64,000 bases of DNA, from positions 47,991,245-48,055,244 of the forward strand of contig CM055098.1 in the NCBI GenBank assembly GCA_029204225.1, written 5' to 3'. The DNA comes from Diphasiastrum complanatum. Taxonomy: Eukaryota > Streptophyta > Lycopodiopsida > Lycopodiales > Lycopodiaceae. Below are positions 11,089 through 27,465 of this stretch, piece after piece. How positions within the stretch are numbered: position 1 is the first letter of the stretch; every line of letters starts with the position of its first letter. The notes beneath the pieces were generated by a model that saw only the letters and a list, made by a program, of their open reading frames with translations, was not told where the DNA came from and searched no databases. The translations under genes were made by a program, and so were the position numbers.

Positions 11089-11480
11089 AAACTCACTATT
11101 CAAAAGCGCAAGCATCTTATTCTTGTCATCTTGGTTTTGTTGCTTCCAAGAAGTGAATAAGTTATGGCCAAAATATTTGAGAGCCAGGTTGTGCATCCTA
11201 TTGATGATGACGTTGCCTTTGGTATCCTTGATGATCTTATAAATTATAAAACAAATTGGATGATTCCTCCGATGGGACATCCATCTAAGGACTACCTCTA
11301 TTGGAATCGGGCTCCTCTTCAAAAAGACGGAGATCTTTCAATCTTTGTCTCTCATCAGGAGATAGCAAACCATAAAAGTCCGCAATCCGATCGGAACCGG
11401 ATCCTCCTCTTGCACTAGAAGAAGATCTTGGTCTTCTCCTAGAACCACTACCACTATATCTTAAACTCAGTACCCAGTGC
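11089..11480. other. Unassigned stretch between E and F
   Basis: No recognisable domain. The minus strand has a 70-codon open stretch (11285-11497) with an Arg/Ser-rich start and GLLSPDERQRLKDLRLF. It could be a fragment of a host gene or of an unknown element, but nothing supports expression. Confidence 0.3.
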
Positions 11481-12610
11481 ATGCTTTGTTTCTTCAACTA
11501 GCTTCTCATTATTTCCACAAAGAATGATATCATCTACATAGATGAGAAGTATAATTACAAAGTTATCTACAAACTTATAATACAGAGAAGGGTCATATTC
11601 ACTTAGACAAAATCCAAGTGATATGAGATAGGAGTTGAGCCTTGCATACCAAGACCTTGGTGCTCAAAAGACAAACTTTTGATTCATCACCTTCTTTCAC
11701 AAAACCTGGAGGTTGCTCCATGTAAATCTCCTCCTCAAGGTAACCATTGAGAAATGCATTAGAAACATCAAGCTAGAACATACTCCAATTGTGAAAACAT
11801 GCAAGACTTATAAGTATTTGGATTGTTACCATCTTTGTAACTGGTGCAAAGGTGTCTTCATAGTCAAGACCTTTGATTTGTGAGTAGCCTTTGGCACAAA
11901 TTCTTGCTTTATACTTATTGATAAATCCATCATGATTAAACTTGATTCTGAAAACCCACTTACATCCAATCACATGCATGTTGTTTGGTGGCTCCACAAG
12001 CTCCCATGTGTTGTTTGACATCAAGGCTTCAAACTCTTGGGTCATTGCTTCAACCCATGTCTTGGATTGAAGAGCTTCTTGGACATCTTTAGGCTCTTCA
12101 TCTGATATGAAGAGAGCATAATAGGAAGTTTCACCTTCCACTTGCCTTCCTTCTTCATCATATGTGAGCCTTCTTGGCTCAGATCTTGCTCGTGTAGATC
12201 TTCTTGGTATGGTAGCTTGAACTTGCTCCTCCTCAAGCCTCGGCCTCACCACCTCTTGAACAACATCAAGATTGATGGTTGATCTTGCATGAGACTCCTT
12301 GATCTGTGCATCATCCAAGTTAAATTTCTAATCTTCATGGAAGATCACATCTCTACTAACAACATTCTTGTCAGTAGAAGGAAGATATACTTTGTATGCT
12401 TTTTTAGTGGATGCATATCCTATAAAAACTCTTTTAACTGCACTAGGATCTTCCTTCTTCCTACTTTCTAGAGGCACATGCACAAAGCATACACAGCCAA
12501 AAATCCTAAGATGATCTACCTTAGGCTTTTTCTTATACAACATCTCAAATGGTGTTTTTACTCCAATTGCAAGATTTGGAAGCCTATTACAAAGATAGTT
12601 TGCACAGTGG
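11481..12610 (-). pseudogene. Copia F pol fragment (integrase tail, RT)
   Basis: Minus strand from 12610: the end of integrase (NRLPNLAIGVKTPFEML, VDHLRIFGCVCFVHVPLE), the connection region, then RT (CKWVFRIKFNHDGFINKYKA, FAPVTKMVTIQILISLACF, and LDVSNAFLNGYLEEEIYMEQ after a stop). The polymerase motif YVDDII lies near 11535. It stops at about ALGTEF near 11480 and is cut at the upstream end by LTR H. Closely related to element A. Confidence 0.85.
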
Positions 12611-13912
<1,302 letters not shown>

Positions 13913-14395
13913 CTTTGGAAGTTCCACCAATCTCCATGTGTTGTGTTTCATAAGAGCTTGATACTCAAGATCCATTGCTTGGATCCACTCTTCTTTTTGT
14001 CTTGCTTTATCTACACATGTAGGTTCATCAAAAGAAGTTAGGAAAGCATAGTTTGTACCACAAAAAACTTGCTTACCTTTTTCATCATAAGTGAGCCTTA
14101 AAGGTTGTTGCCTTTGCCTTGATCCTCCTTGGCTTTTGACTTGGCTCTTCACCAGCAACATCCAAAGTACCATCAACAATGTCATCAACATCAAGAATGT
14201 TAGATCCAATGACGTCCACACCACCACTTGAAATTCTTTTTGGAAAATTTCCTTCATAAAAAATGGCATCTCTTCCAAAGACCACTTTGAAGGAATATAA
14301 ATTTTGTAAGCCTTGATCAACTCACTATAACCAACAAATGTAACTTTCTTTGAAGATGGATCCTTGTTAGTTGATGCCATGCCCCGAAGTGCCGA
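13913..14395 (-). pseudogene. Copia J fragment (integrase tail to start of RT)
   Basis: Minus-strand translation: VTFVGYSELIKAYKIYIPS (integrase tail), then a linker with RLTYDEKGKQV, then TSFDEPTCVDKARQKEEW and YQALMKHNTWRLVELPK. The last is the N-terminal boundary of the Copia RT. It is cut exactly after LPK by LTR H. The same family occurs on the plus strand at 23133-23672 (K). Confidence 0.75.
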
Positions 14396-15530
14396 TGCAG
14401 AACCTCTCCACTCAAAAGGGCTTCTAGCAGAGATGAAGTTGAGAGCCAAGTCTGAGAGCACGAGAATTATTAGTGCTAGGCTAAAATATACAGTTGTGAG
14501 CCCCATGGTACGTTTCGAAAGATGGATAGCCATGTGGGAGCTAGCAAATTAGATTATCTCAACTTGAGTTATGTTCTCTAAAGAAAGAAGCCTCCTATTA
14601 TCAAGTAAGAGGTGGAACTCAACTATAGATTGGTATTCACTCTGTTGCAAGAGGTGGACTCCAAAATAATATGTAATTGGATTCAACAGCTCATGGCTAT
14701 AGATAGAGACCTCCTCCACGAGTTCCAAAGCATGTGTAATGTACTGAATTGCTATTGCTCTTTTAATTGAAGATTATTCCACTTGCATTTCCTTCCATGC
14801 TCCATCTTCATGCATTTTGTTTGGGTACTAATGTATGAATGTGCTTATTGATGCTTTCTTCTCTTAAGGATTGATTTGGGATTAGTATCAGGTAGATGTG
14901 CAGGACTTGAAAATCGATGAGTAAAGTAGATTAGGAATAATCTGCAGACTATAAACAATCAAGAAATAATCCGAAGTAGAATTGTAGAATATAGGATCTG
15001 AATTCTGATAGATCCAGATTGAAGTTGAACATCCATTATCAGTAGGACCAAGACCAGATCATTAGTTGTGCCTCTGACAGGTGGGTACAACACCACTATA
15101 CTCTAGAACAAATTTTGTGACTGAGCTGTAGCTAAATCGATTTGTAGACAGGTGAATCTCCTAGCCAAACTGAATTTTTGTTAGAAAGTATCGAGCCTAG
15201 CATTGAGTAGTCTGAGACAAAGAATCAATAAATGTGAGGTAGATGATTCTAAACAAACAAACAGTGAGGAATATCAACAAACAAAGTCTAGTAAATTCTT
15301 CACTAAACATTGACGCCGCTACCCTTGATAATCTTCTTTAGCAAACATTGGCGCCAATACCCCTAGTAATCTTCTTCAGTCTATTTTCAATACTTTATGG
15401 TTCTGCTTGTAGTCCTTGCCTTCATTTCTTTTTGCCAGCAGTAGTGAATCTATTCTCTGACAAACTGTTCCAGAACACCACCGCCCCACCGCTCTCCATC
15501 GCTTCTCATATTTTTTTGGGGGAAGGAGGA
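14396..15530. other. Unassigned AT-rich stretch
   Basis: No gene or known element recognised. It holds a 38-bp direct repeat at 15304-15341 and 15342-15379 (AAACATTGRCGCC block). Confidence 0.5.
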
Positions 15531-16703
<1,173 letters not shown>

Positions 16704-19280
16704 CTCTCCCTTAATCTAAATCCTTGAATGCCTTGACCTTCAAAATTACTTCTACATAGAATTTTTGTGTGATTTCAAACTTAATGCTTTGGTAAAAACA
16801 TCTGTTGTCATATCTTGGGTTCTACAATACTGCAATCTGACCTCTTTGTTGAGAACTTTGCTTCTGACGAAATGATACTTTAGTTCAATGTGCTTACTCC
16901 TAGAATAAAATCTAGGGTTGGCTGATAAAGCAATGGCACTTTGATTATCACAAAATAATGTCATCGGAGCATATTGATTCAGACCAATATTTGAGAGTAA
17001 GTTTCTCAACCAAATTGCTTTATTTGTAGCTTGATAGGCCGTGTTGTACTCTAATTCAGTGGAAGATAGAGCTATTGATGATTGCTTGCATCTGTTCCAG
17101 GAAACTGGACCATTGTTGAGGAAGAATGTAAATCCGGAGGTGGATTTATGAGTCTCTACATCTCCTGCCCAACTTTCATCTATGTAACCACTGAGTAAAT
17201 TGAGTTTGTTGTTGTCGACTGCTCCATAACAAATGCAAAAGTCCATAGTAGCTCAAAGATATATCATGACTCTGATAAGAGCCTTCCAATGTGTTACACC
17301 AGGATTAGTCATAAATTGACTGAGGAAGCTGACTGCAAAAGCTATGTCTGGCCTGGTACAGATCATGGCGTACATAAGAGATCCTATATTAGAATGATAA
17401 GGATACTCATGCATTTGCTGCTTCTCATTAACTGTTTGGAGACATTGGTCCTTTGACAGTTTGACTCCTGGTTCTATAGGTGAGAGAGCTAACTTGCAAT
17501 TCATCAGATTATATCTGCTAACATGTTGTAGATGTACCTATGTTGTGTAATGTAGACCAACTTCTGTTTTCTGTCTCTTTGGAGCTTCGCCTAGACCGGT
17601 CATGTCAAACTCGAAAGATAACATTGTCTTGGCTTCTTTATCAGATCGGTATTGTTGCTGAAATGAAATGTATCATCCACGTATAAAGTGATAATGATAA
17701 AAGACTGCTGCACTGCTTTGAAGTAAATGTTTGAATTTGAAGAGCTAGGTGTGTAGCTGTGATCAATAAGAAAAATATTGATCCTTTGAAACCATGCTCG
17801 AGCAGATTGCTTCAAGCCATAAAGTGTCTTATGGAGTTTACGCACAAGATTGTGTTTACCCTCGATAATATAACCTTTGGGTTGCACCATGTAAATGTCT
17901 TTTTTGATAACTCCATTGAGATATGATGTCTGTACATCCATTTGATGAATTTCCAAACCTGCTGCAATGACAAATGATACCAAAAGTTGAATAGAAGAAT
18001 GCTTGACTACTGGACTGAAGGTCTCAGTTTAATCGACTTTGTATACCTGAAAAAATCCTCTAGCTACAAGTCGTGCCTTTCTTCTATTGATGCTTCCATC
18101 TGCATTGTACTTGACTTTGAAGATCCATTTGCAATCAACTTCGTTTCGGCTTACAGGTAATTTGACAATTGTCCACGTTTGGTTTTTGATAAGAGATGAA
18201 TACTCTTTATTCATAGATTTTTTCTAGAGATCCGAGTTAGGCTGATTGAGTGCCTCTTGGACAGACATCAGTTCCTAAATAAGATAGGCTACAGACTCGT
18301 CGATATACCAGCTAGTTGGTCTGCTAGTCCTTGATGATCTTCTGGGTAATACAGGAAGTTGATCATTTCCATCATATTATAGTTGCTGATCTGCAACATC
18401 ATCATCTTCTGATCCACCGTCGATTTGTTGTTCGTCAAAAGTTGGGCCTTCAATGGGAATAGTCGATTGAGAAACTAGAAAGTTCAATGCGTCAGAAGAA
18501 TCTGATAGGTTGGCTACATGGGGACTGCCCTTTCCTTTGAGGTGTTGAAACTGATCTTTGATGAAGATGACATCCTGGCTGGTGAATATCTTTGACTCCA
18601 TGGGATCGAACAACTTGTAGACTTGATCTGAAGTAGTGTAGCTGATGAAAACACATTTGATACTCTAGAAGTCGAGCTTCTTCCTGAGATCATGAAGAAT
18701 CTGTGCAAAAGCAATACATCCAAAAACTCGTAAGTTTGATAAAGAAGGTTTGGTACCTGTCCAAACTTTGAATGGTGTTTTGTCTAAGAGACCTTTAGTA
18801 GGGCATCTATTTTGAATACCGGTGGCTGTTGAAACAACTTCAGTCCAGAAGCACTTTGGAAGTGTAGCATGTGATAACATGCACTTTTTCGATTCAATTA
18901 AGGTTCTAGTCTTTCTCTCAACAAGACCATTTGACTGAGGTGAATAGGAAGTAATAAATTGTTGCTCAATGTTGTTGTTAAGGCAATAGTCCTTGAATTC
19001 ATTGGAGATGTACTCTCCCCCGTTAACTGACCTCAATGCTTTGATTTATTTGCCAGTTTGATTCTCAGCACACTCTTTAAATTGTCTGAATTTGATGAAA
19101 GTCTCTAATTTCTATTTAATGAAATAACCAACTGTTCTTCTGCAGAATTCGTCAATAGAGCTAATTAAATACTTTGCATCTAGTAATAAAAGAGTTTGCA
19201 TAGGTCCACATATATCTGTATGAAAAACATCTAACAGATCTTTTGCTGCATGCCTATGGTTTTATCTAAAAGGAATTCTA
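16704..19280 (-). pseudogene. Copia G pol: integrase core, RT, RNase H (broken)
   Basis: Minus strand: the integrase core part (MRSVNGGEYISNEFKDYC near 19036; YSPQSNGLVERKTRTL), a linker, RT (CKWIFKVKYNADGSINRRK near 18140; MDVQTSYLNGVIKKDIYMVQ near 17940; polymerase motif ITLYVDD near 17680) and RNase H (STSGFTFFLNNGPVSW; ALSSTELEY; FTKALSLKSH near 16760). Stops at about 19277, 18028, 17599 and 17252 and frame changes separate these pieces. Confidence 0.85.
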
Positions 19281-20643
19281 GTCTGTTCCAAATATGCTGC
19301 TATGACAAACAGGGAGATCGACCTTACCAGAAGGATAGTCGAGATCAAGAACCATGGATTGTCTGGACATGTTCAATATAGATGCATAATTCAAGTGTCC
19401 TAAGCGATGATGCCATAATAATGCTTTATTGACTAGAACAGAGGTCTTAAAGGCTTGACTAGACTCAGAATAGCAATGTGCCAATCTATATAAGTAATCT
19501 TGTCTCTTGTCGAGTGCAAGGATATTATTACTCCTATCAAAATTTTTGCATTGATCAGATTCAAATTCTACCTTATGACCTAAATCTGTAATTCTACTTA
19601 CTGATAACAAATTTGTAGAGAGTTTAGGAATATATAAGACCTTTGATAGTAATTTGAATTGATCATGCTGGAACCGCAATCTCACAGTACCTTCACCTTC
19701 AATAGTGTGATACTATTTTCACCAAGATGAACAAATTTCTTCATGCTGCAAGGCGTGTAGGAGTTGAAGATCTCATGTTGATTGGACATGTGTTGAGTTG
19801 CTTCAGAATCCAGAAACCATGAATCATCCAAAAATGCGCTTTGATCTTTGACCATGGATGTGCCTTCATCCACTTCGACCTGGGGAGATGATGAAACTGT
19901 GTTTGCTTGTTGATCAGGTCTCTTGGCCGCATTCTTCGCTTGGAGAATTCGACAATCCTTGATCTCATGGTTGTTGCGCTTGCAATAACTGTAAAACATT
20001 TTCATCTTTGATTGTGGATCTGATGATTGTGCTTGACTTTGAGTCTATTTCTGATTCATTGCAATCTTTTTGGAGCTTTTTTGCTTCTGTCAGTTAGAGC
20101 CTTTGTTGACATATAGAACTTGAGAGGAGGAAGTAGACAGAGTGTCTTAACTTCTTCTATTATCTTCTTGCAACAACATAGTGTTAACTGTAGTAAGAGT
20201 TAAATCTGAGTGTGTCGATATGATCATCACCCAGTTCTCATATGTAGAGGACAAGCTTGAAAGCAATGTCATAATTGCATCTTGATCGTCTATGACTGAT
20301 CCGATAGCAGCCATCTGTTGCAAGAGATTCTTAAACTGGTTATTGTGACTTTGAAGAGAATCACCAATAGACATTTTGAATGTGAAGAATTTCCTTTGTA
20401 GATGTAACTTAGTAGTTACGTCCCTCACGTCATATAGTGAGTTCAGGATGTCCCAAACATCTCTTGACGTTTTAGCTTCAGCTATGTGTCCAATCTGTCA
20501 TCTTCAAATTTTACTTCTATACCTGTGACAACATCCCATAATTTGTTGGCGATTAACAAGGTCTTTATCTTAAATTTCCACAAATGATAATTAGTTCCAT
20601 TCAACTTGTCTGCAATAAGACCAGCTTTACTTTGAGAATCCAT
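19281..20643 (-). pseudogene. Copia G gag-protease-pre-integrase (broken)
   Basis: Minus strand from ATG at 20643: KLNGTNYHLWKFKIKTLL (gag start), a stop or frame change, then gag 20428-20147 (SHNNQFKNLLQQM). Next come a degraded zinc knuckle (CKRNNHEIKDC near 19990), a protease whose active site is altered (WFLDSEATQHM, DSE in place of DSG), and the pre-integrase domain (LLWHHRLGHLNYASILNMS near 19430). Confidence 0.8.
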
Positions 20644-20795
20644 CTGGAACTTAGTCTGTCTATTGTATCGATGACGCTAAGATGTAGTAATGCCAACAAT
20701 AGGAAATCAATTCTCAGATACTGAAATGTTGAAAATGACTAAAGAATATGATTATAAATTTGATATCGTGAAAGATATCAAGTATTAGAGATTCT

Positions 20796-20850
20796 GGTCT
20801 GATATCATGTAGGTATTAGATAAAGAAGTAGTGAAATTGCTCTAATACTA
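20796..20850 (-). other. Primer-binding region of Copia G
   Basis: Two candidates occur on the minus strand: TAGTATTAGAGC (20839-20850) and TGATATCAGACC (20796-20807). Both are imperfect matches to TGGTATCAGAGC. Which one was used depends on where the LTR ends (20808, 20851 or 20864). Confidence 0.45.
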
Positions 20851-20863
20851 TGTCGAAAAGTGG

Positions 20864-22056
<1,193 letters not shown>

Positions 22057-23130
22057 GATTGTGTTTGACGTTTCAATCTCAAGTTTCCATCCGACGTAGT
22101 ATTTTTTCAGTTCTACTTTGATTGATTGCTTATTGTCTTGTTTTCATCATTTCTCCAACCATGCATTCCATACCCTTGTTGTCAGCTTAAGTTTGTTTTA
22201 GACGTCCCAATTAATCATTCAAATTTGTGCGATCTCACTTTAAATTTTTCGAAAATCCACCGCCATTAGCACTGCCAGTCAAAAAATCCGAATTTTTGAC
22301 AGCTTCAAGATTTTTTGATTTTTGCATTTGCTGCCTATTGCATCTATCGTTTTTCCATTTGTTTTTTTAATTTTCTTAAATTTGCATCCGCAAAAAAAAA
22401 ATTTATTTGACAATTTTGAAACAGTTTTGATTTTTCGAGCATTGTCGTTTCAATTTTTCGATTTTTTGAGCTTCTTAGTTTTGATTTTTTGATTTTTTTG
22501 AGCTTCTCAGTTTTCATCTATTGTACATCCGCCAACCACTTCAAAAAAAATTCAAAAAATTATGTCGAACAATCCCATCCGACAATCCCATCTGAAGATT
22601 GCATCCGACGACTACTAAAAAAAAAAAAACACAAAAGGCAACAAAAAATTCTGTAGAGACCTAAATTTGTTTTCCTTTTCTCCAATCAGTATTTTCTATT
22701 TTTCGAGTTTTTGAAATCTTTTATCTTTTTTGCATCATCCGACAAGTTTTAAAATCCTTCCTGTTTTTAAGTTTTGGAATCTTTTTTGTTTTTTGGAGTT
22801 TTGGTATAATTTTTATTTTTTTGAGTTTTTGTATCTTTTCTATTTTTTGAGTTTCTAAGATTTTGAAATTTTTTCCATCAGATGAGTTTTTCAATCTTTC
22901 TTTTTTTCAAGTTGTTGAGATTTTTGGATTTCTTCTACAAATTTTTTTTTGATTCCACGTGCATCTGACAACCACCAAAACCTCTTCGAAAGTTGCACTC
23001 ACACAAATTTCACTTTACGATCACCTCAAAAAATTTGTGTCCGACGATTCCATCCGACAAACTGCACAACAAGACTTTTTGTTACAATTGCATCTAATGA
23101 CCAACAAAAAATCTGTTTGATGTTTCCATC
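22057..23130. other. Low-complexity stretch with recurring CATCCGAC
   Basis: Pyrimidine-rich on the plus strand (TTTTTGATTTTT, TTTTTCAATC) with many copies of CATCCGAC or close variants, for example near 22086, 22570, 22605, 22737, 23050 and 23120. No coding region seen. Confidence 0.7.
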
Positions 23131-23132
23131 CG

Positions 23133-23672
23133 ATATGGATCTAACATTCTTGATGTTGAAGTAAAGGGTCCTACTTTGGATGGTGATGATGAAAGACCAT
23201 CATCAAGCCAAAAGCCAAGGAGAACATCAAGGGAAAGACAAAAGAGGGTAAGCAAGTAGTTGTTGGAAATTATGTTGCTTTCCTAACCTCTTTTGATGAA
23301 CCTACATGTGTAGATGAGGCAAGGAAAGAAGAGGAGTGGATCCAAGCAATGGATCTTGAGTATCAAGCTCTTATGAAGAATGGAACATGCAGATTGGTGG
23401 AGTTACCTAAGGACAAGAAAGCTATTGAATGCAAATGAATCTTCAAGGTGAAGACAAATCAAGATGGATCTATCAACAAGTATAAGGTAGGGTTAGTGAC
23501 AAAAGGATATGCTCATGAACAAGGGATTGACTATGATGAGACCTTTGCCCGCGTGGCAAAGATGGTAAGCATTTGGGTCACCATCTCACTTGCTACTCTT
23601 TATGGATAAAATCTATGGAAATTGGACATTACAAATGCTTTTTTGAATGGTGATGTGTGTCTACTACAAAAA
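23133..23672 (+). pseudogene. Copia K fragment (linker and start of RT)
   Basis: The plus strand repeats the J family: LTFLML linker, QKPRR, then VAFLTSFDEPTCVDEARKEE, YQALMKNGTCRLVELPKDKK, CK-stop-IFKVKTNQDGSINKYK and LDITNAFLNGD. Two stops break it and it ends abruptly near 23660. Confidence 0.8.
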
Positions 23673-24261
23673 AAATTAGGGCCTCTAGAGTCATTTTAGA
23701 GTTTTAAGCCCCTAATCTCTTATTCCTAGGAATTACAACTTGCTACTTGTGCTCGTTGGTGGCTGGGCTTATACATGCAGGACGCCAGTGTCTCACACTT
23801 ATTATTCTACTATACACTATTGTATTGTGGTGGGGCCCACTAGGTAAGGCTTGGCCAATAGTATTTAAGTGGTGGGACCCACTTATTTATTATTGTGCAA
23901 GAAATACTCACAATAGGGTCCACGGCCCAAAGTAGTGCTGGTCCCTCGACACTAGGTTGCAACTATCGTGAAGGGGTGCTGTTGTTAGTTCTTTTATTGC
24001 TGGGACATGGGTGCTTCAGGAAAAGCATGGATAGAATTTGCTTCCGTAAAACCTGAGGCTTTATTGATTGTTGATCAGCAAGAACCTGGACTTGCCAGAT
24101 TTTCAGTAATACCCATAAGGGTTTGTTGGCCATACCGGATAATCTTGTTCATTGACAATTGGGTAGTCGAGGCATTCCATCGAAGGATTCCAAAATAAAT
24201 CGCTGATATAATGCTCATAGATAGGTGCAACTGGTCCCAATGTCATAGACTCCCCCAAATT
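23673..24261. other. Unassigned stretch after K
   Basis: The junction with K reads CTACTACAAAAAAAATTAGG, which resembles the end of a CACTA-type element, but no matching opposite end was found. No coding domain recognised. Confidence 0.35.
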
Positions 24262-25480
24262 TTAAGGTAGATATGACATGCTAGTTTGACTTTCTTGTCT
24301 ATCCAAATATTCGTGGTATGCCATAACTTGAAGACTTTCCTCAACACTCAATCTCACATATTGAGAACAAGGCTTTGTCCTTGTTGGCGCTGGTTCTTGT
24401 TGTACAATTGGCCGTTTTGGGCTTGGATTCCCTGGATTTGGCCTTTTAAAAATGGATATAACCGGATTTGGCATTGATTGAGTGGTATGTTGTCTTGTGG
24501 AACAGTCAAACTTTGGTTGAATCTTGCTCATTGAAGGGCAACCATCAACTTTAGTCTTCCCCTGGTCATTGTACTTCCCATCTAAAGGCTGCATGATTGC
24601 TCTTTTCTGTGGACCTTGTGCTGAATTGCCTTCAAGTTGATGGTATTTTCCTCCGAATCCATAGCACCTCACTGAGTGCAATATGCCATCGTCTGTAAGT
24701 TGATAGGCATACACCGGTAACATATTCCCCTTAGAATCTTTCACAAAATACACTGGTAGGCTATTATGGTCCTCCATTGAGTTTGGTGATATGCAAGAGG
24801 ATATAACCAAAACTTTTACCTTGCCACTGTTTGTTAAAAAAACTCGTGATTTAGATGGATCAATCTGACATCCATCCTTCTGGTGAGATCCTTCTTGGCT
24901 TAATTCTGCTTCTGACCATTGAACTGTTGGATCTTGTCGTCAACGAACCTGTTGCTTTGCATTCTGTCCTTTTAATAAGCGTGGATTCTTGATTGGACAC
25001 CTGGTACTTGGATGATCTCCAAAGCATAAGGTACATTCGTCGTTTTCAAGAAGAATGACTATGCGAGCATAAGCTTGAGGATGGCCTGAACTTGAAGTGC
25101 AAGGTCCTTGGTCTTCCGCTGCACTTGATTTGCTTGACTTTGCTACACTTAAGCTGCCTTGCATGGGCTTCCATTCTTGCTGGATCATTGCTCATTGTGA
25201 CTCTTGTTCCTCTGATTCTCCATCTGATGATTCAACATTGTGATAGGGAAAATCCTTCATTCCATGTTGCAGTTCCATCATGGCAGTATCCTTACAAAGT
25301 TGTGCAAGCGATGCATAGGATGCGAATTCTGCCATACCAGATATGATCCTTTTGGGCAGTCCAACATAGTATTTTGCCGTGGCGATTCGTTTAGGAATCA
25401 GTGGATTACAATCATTCACTAAATGGAAGATCCAATAGGTGTAGTCTCAGATTGTTTCATTAGGAAACTTTTTTAGTTTA
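24262..25480 (-). pseudogene. Gag-like retroelement remnant S
   Basis: Minus-strand pieces in order: a capsid-like segment (SKLKKFPNETI, stop, DYTYWIFHLVNDCNPLIPKR; 25480-25192), then a zinc-knuckle-like CTLCFGDHPSTRC (near 24990), then a 182-codon open stretch (24810-24262) with VYFVKDSKGNMLPVYAYQL. The layout resembles a Gypsy-type gag followed by unknown sequence, but no protease or polymerase is seen. It could also be an unrelated hypothetical gene. Confidence 0.45.
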
Positions 25481-25815
25481 GATAATCCTACAATGGTGGT
25501 CTTTGTGAGAAATAGCCTATTTTGGCAAATCTAGCCATGTAGAACTTTGTAGATATTGTGTATAATTGGGTTCCACACATGGAAGGCCAAGATGCCACAT
25601 GGAAAACCAATCCTAATGTAGGTTAGGTCAAGTCAAGAGAGTTGGTCATGTCTATTTGGTGGTCATCCCTACTTTGTAGGACATACACCTAAAATTGTGG
25701 TGAGATTTTTACCAACCATATACCTACTTGGCATAAATCTAGGAAATAGACTTAGGTTACAAATTAGGGCAAGGAAGCTATGTTAACTTCCTAATTAAAT
25801 ACTCGATTTCACCTA
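25481..25815. other. Unassigned stretch
   Basis: No gene or element recognised between S and solo LTR T. Confidence 0.5.
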
Positions 25816-26000
25816 ACTTTTGTTGGGAGAGAGAGAGAAACGAATAAATGATGAACAAGATGCGAACAAGAAACGAACTCGAACAAGAAACGAACAAGTA
25901 GCGAACTTCAACAGAAAATGTTTGTGCACAATGGAATGAGTGTTATATGACTCTCTCCCTAAGCATGACTACGTCTATCAGAATGATCAGAACAGATAGT

Positions 26001-26709
26001 TGTGAAGAATTGAAAAAGATATATGTTTTTTACATCAAGCATCTAGGTGTAGGATGTTGATAGGAATAAATCTGGCATAGATGGCAAATTATGCATTTCC
26101 ACTTGTAATGCCACTATTGAGCCAAAATAGAGTAAGAGTCTAAACACGTGCCAATTAGAGTGTAGACAAGTGTAAAGCTTTTGTTTGATGAATTCCAAGA
26201 GGTCCAACAGGATTTAGAGGTGGAACCTTGTGAGGTCCAATAGGAAATTGAGGTGTGCTTCAATATAGTCCAATAGAATTTAGAGGTGCATGGATCAATG
26301 GTCCAATAGGATTAAGAGGTGGCAAAGTGTGATCAAATCATAGTCAAGCATAGTGGTAGCTCATGAATCTACTAGAATCATTGTACTCCTCATTTTGGAT
26401 CCAATTGATTTTGAGATTGAGTGGATTTTGAGTGTCATTTCTAGCTTTCTCTCTCTACCCGAGAGCTCATGATGCTTTTTCTCTCTCTACCCGAGGAGAG
26501 CAGCTTGTTTTTACTTAGATTATATCTTGAATACTTCCCAAACGTGTGAGTGAGAGTTGGAAGTGATTGAGTGCATGTAGTAGTGTGTTTTTGCCATAGA
26601 TTCAAAGATAGATCTTGAATCTCAATCTAGTCTTGATCTTGGTGCATCTACACACCTTAGGAGATCACAAGTACATGTAGTGGACAATCCACACTTGTGA
26701 AATTCAGCA
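26001..26709 (+). repeat. 5' LTR of Copia A
   Basis: 709 bp, TGTGAAGAATTG to AATTCAGCA. It resembles the B LTR from about 26034 on but lacks ~115 bp near the start. The primer-binding site TGGTATCAGAGCC follows at 26710. Confidence 0.85.
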
Positions 26710-27465
26710 TGGTATCAGAGCCTACCTAAGGTTACCATGCATTTTGATCCATCTAAGTGAAAAATTTTCATCAATCTTGAGCTAGAAGTTGTCAAGGCCC
26801 ATTTTCCTAGCTATCTTGTTCAATCTTGGAACAAAAGAGATCAAAAGGACATTTATTGGGTCTGACCTAGTACTGTATGAAATTAGATGCTCAGACACAT
26901 GTGAGGAACATCCAATTTCAGTTTGGAAGTTCTCTCTCATGCTTGATCCATTTATCTTGGTTGATAGCTTGTTTTAAAGCTATTTTTGTGTAGTTTTTGA
27001 TGCAATCAGTTTCATTCCATTTGGTTGAGCCAATCAGAAGTTACAAGCTTTTGAAGAGGGTTAGGTAGAGCACCTAGACCTGGGTGGACACATTTGTTTT
27101 GGTCAAGAGACTGCTTGGTTGATCCAAAATCACAGTTGTATGCTTGCCAATCTCATCTATATGTGATCTAGGCACTGTTTTGAGATCTTAGCCATTTTGT
27201 TTCATGCAATATCATTGTATTTGAGTCAAATTTGTTTTCTTAGAGTACTTCACACATGCTAAGAGTGTTTGATCCTAACTTTGCCTATACTCCATCATTT
27301 GATGTGAAATAGATTTTGTTTTAGAGAGATTTGTGTAGCTAGTGAGAATCAATTCACAAATAGTTGCAAGATCTTTCATAGGAGGAGATAGTACTCTCTT
27401 ATTGGATCCTATTGAGAGTGTGTAGCAACATTTATTGTTCATCATTTGAGTTTTCTTCACTTCAA
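26710..27465 (+). other. Primer-binding site and leader of Copia A
   Basis: Starts with TGGTATCAGAGCC. The ~750-bp leader is alignable to the leader of B (45865-46620), including GTTGAGCCAATCA and GATCTAGGCACTGTTTTGAG. No coding region. Confidence 0.8.

Noticed and set aside
23655-23690. A CACTA element end (CTACTACAAAAAAAATTAGG) cutting Copia K
   Set aside because: Only one possible end was found, the first base does not give CACTA exactly, and no matching inverted end or target duplication was seen.
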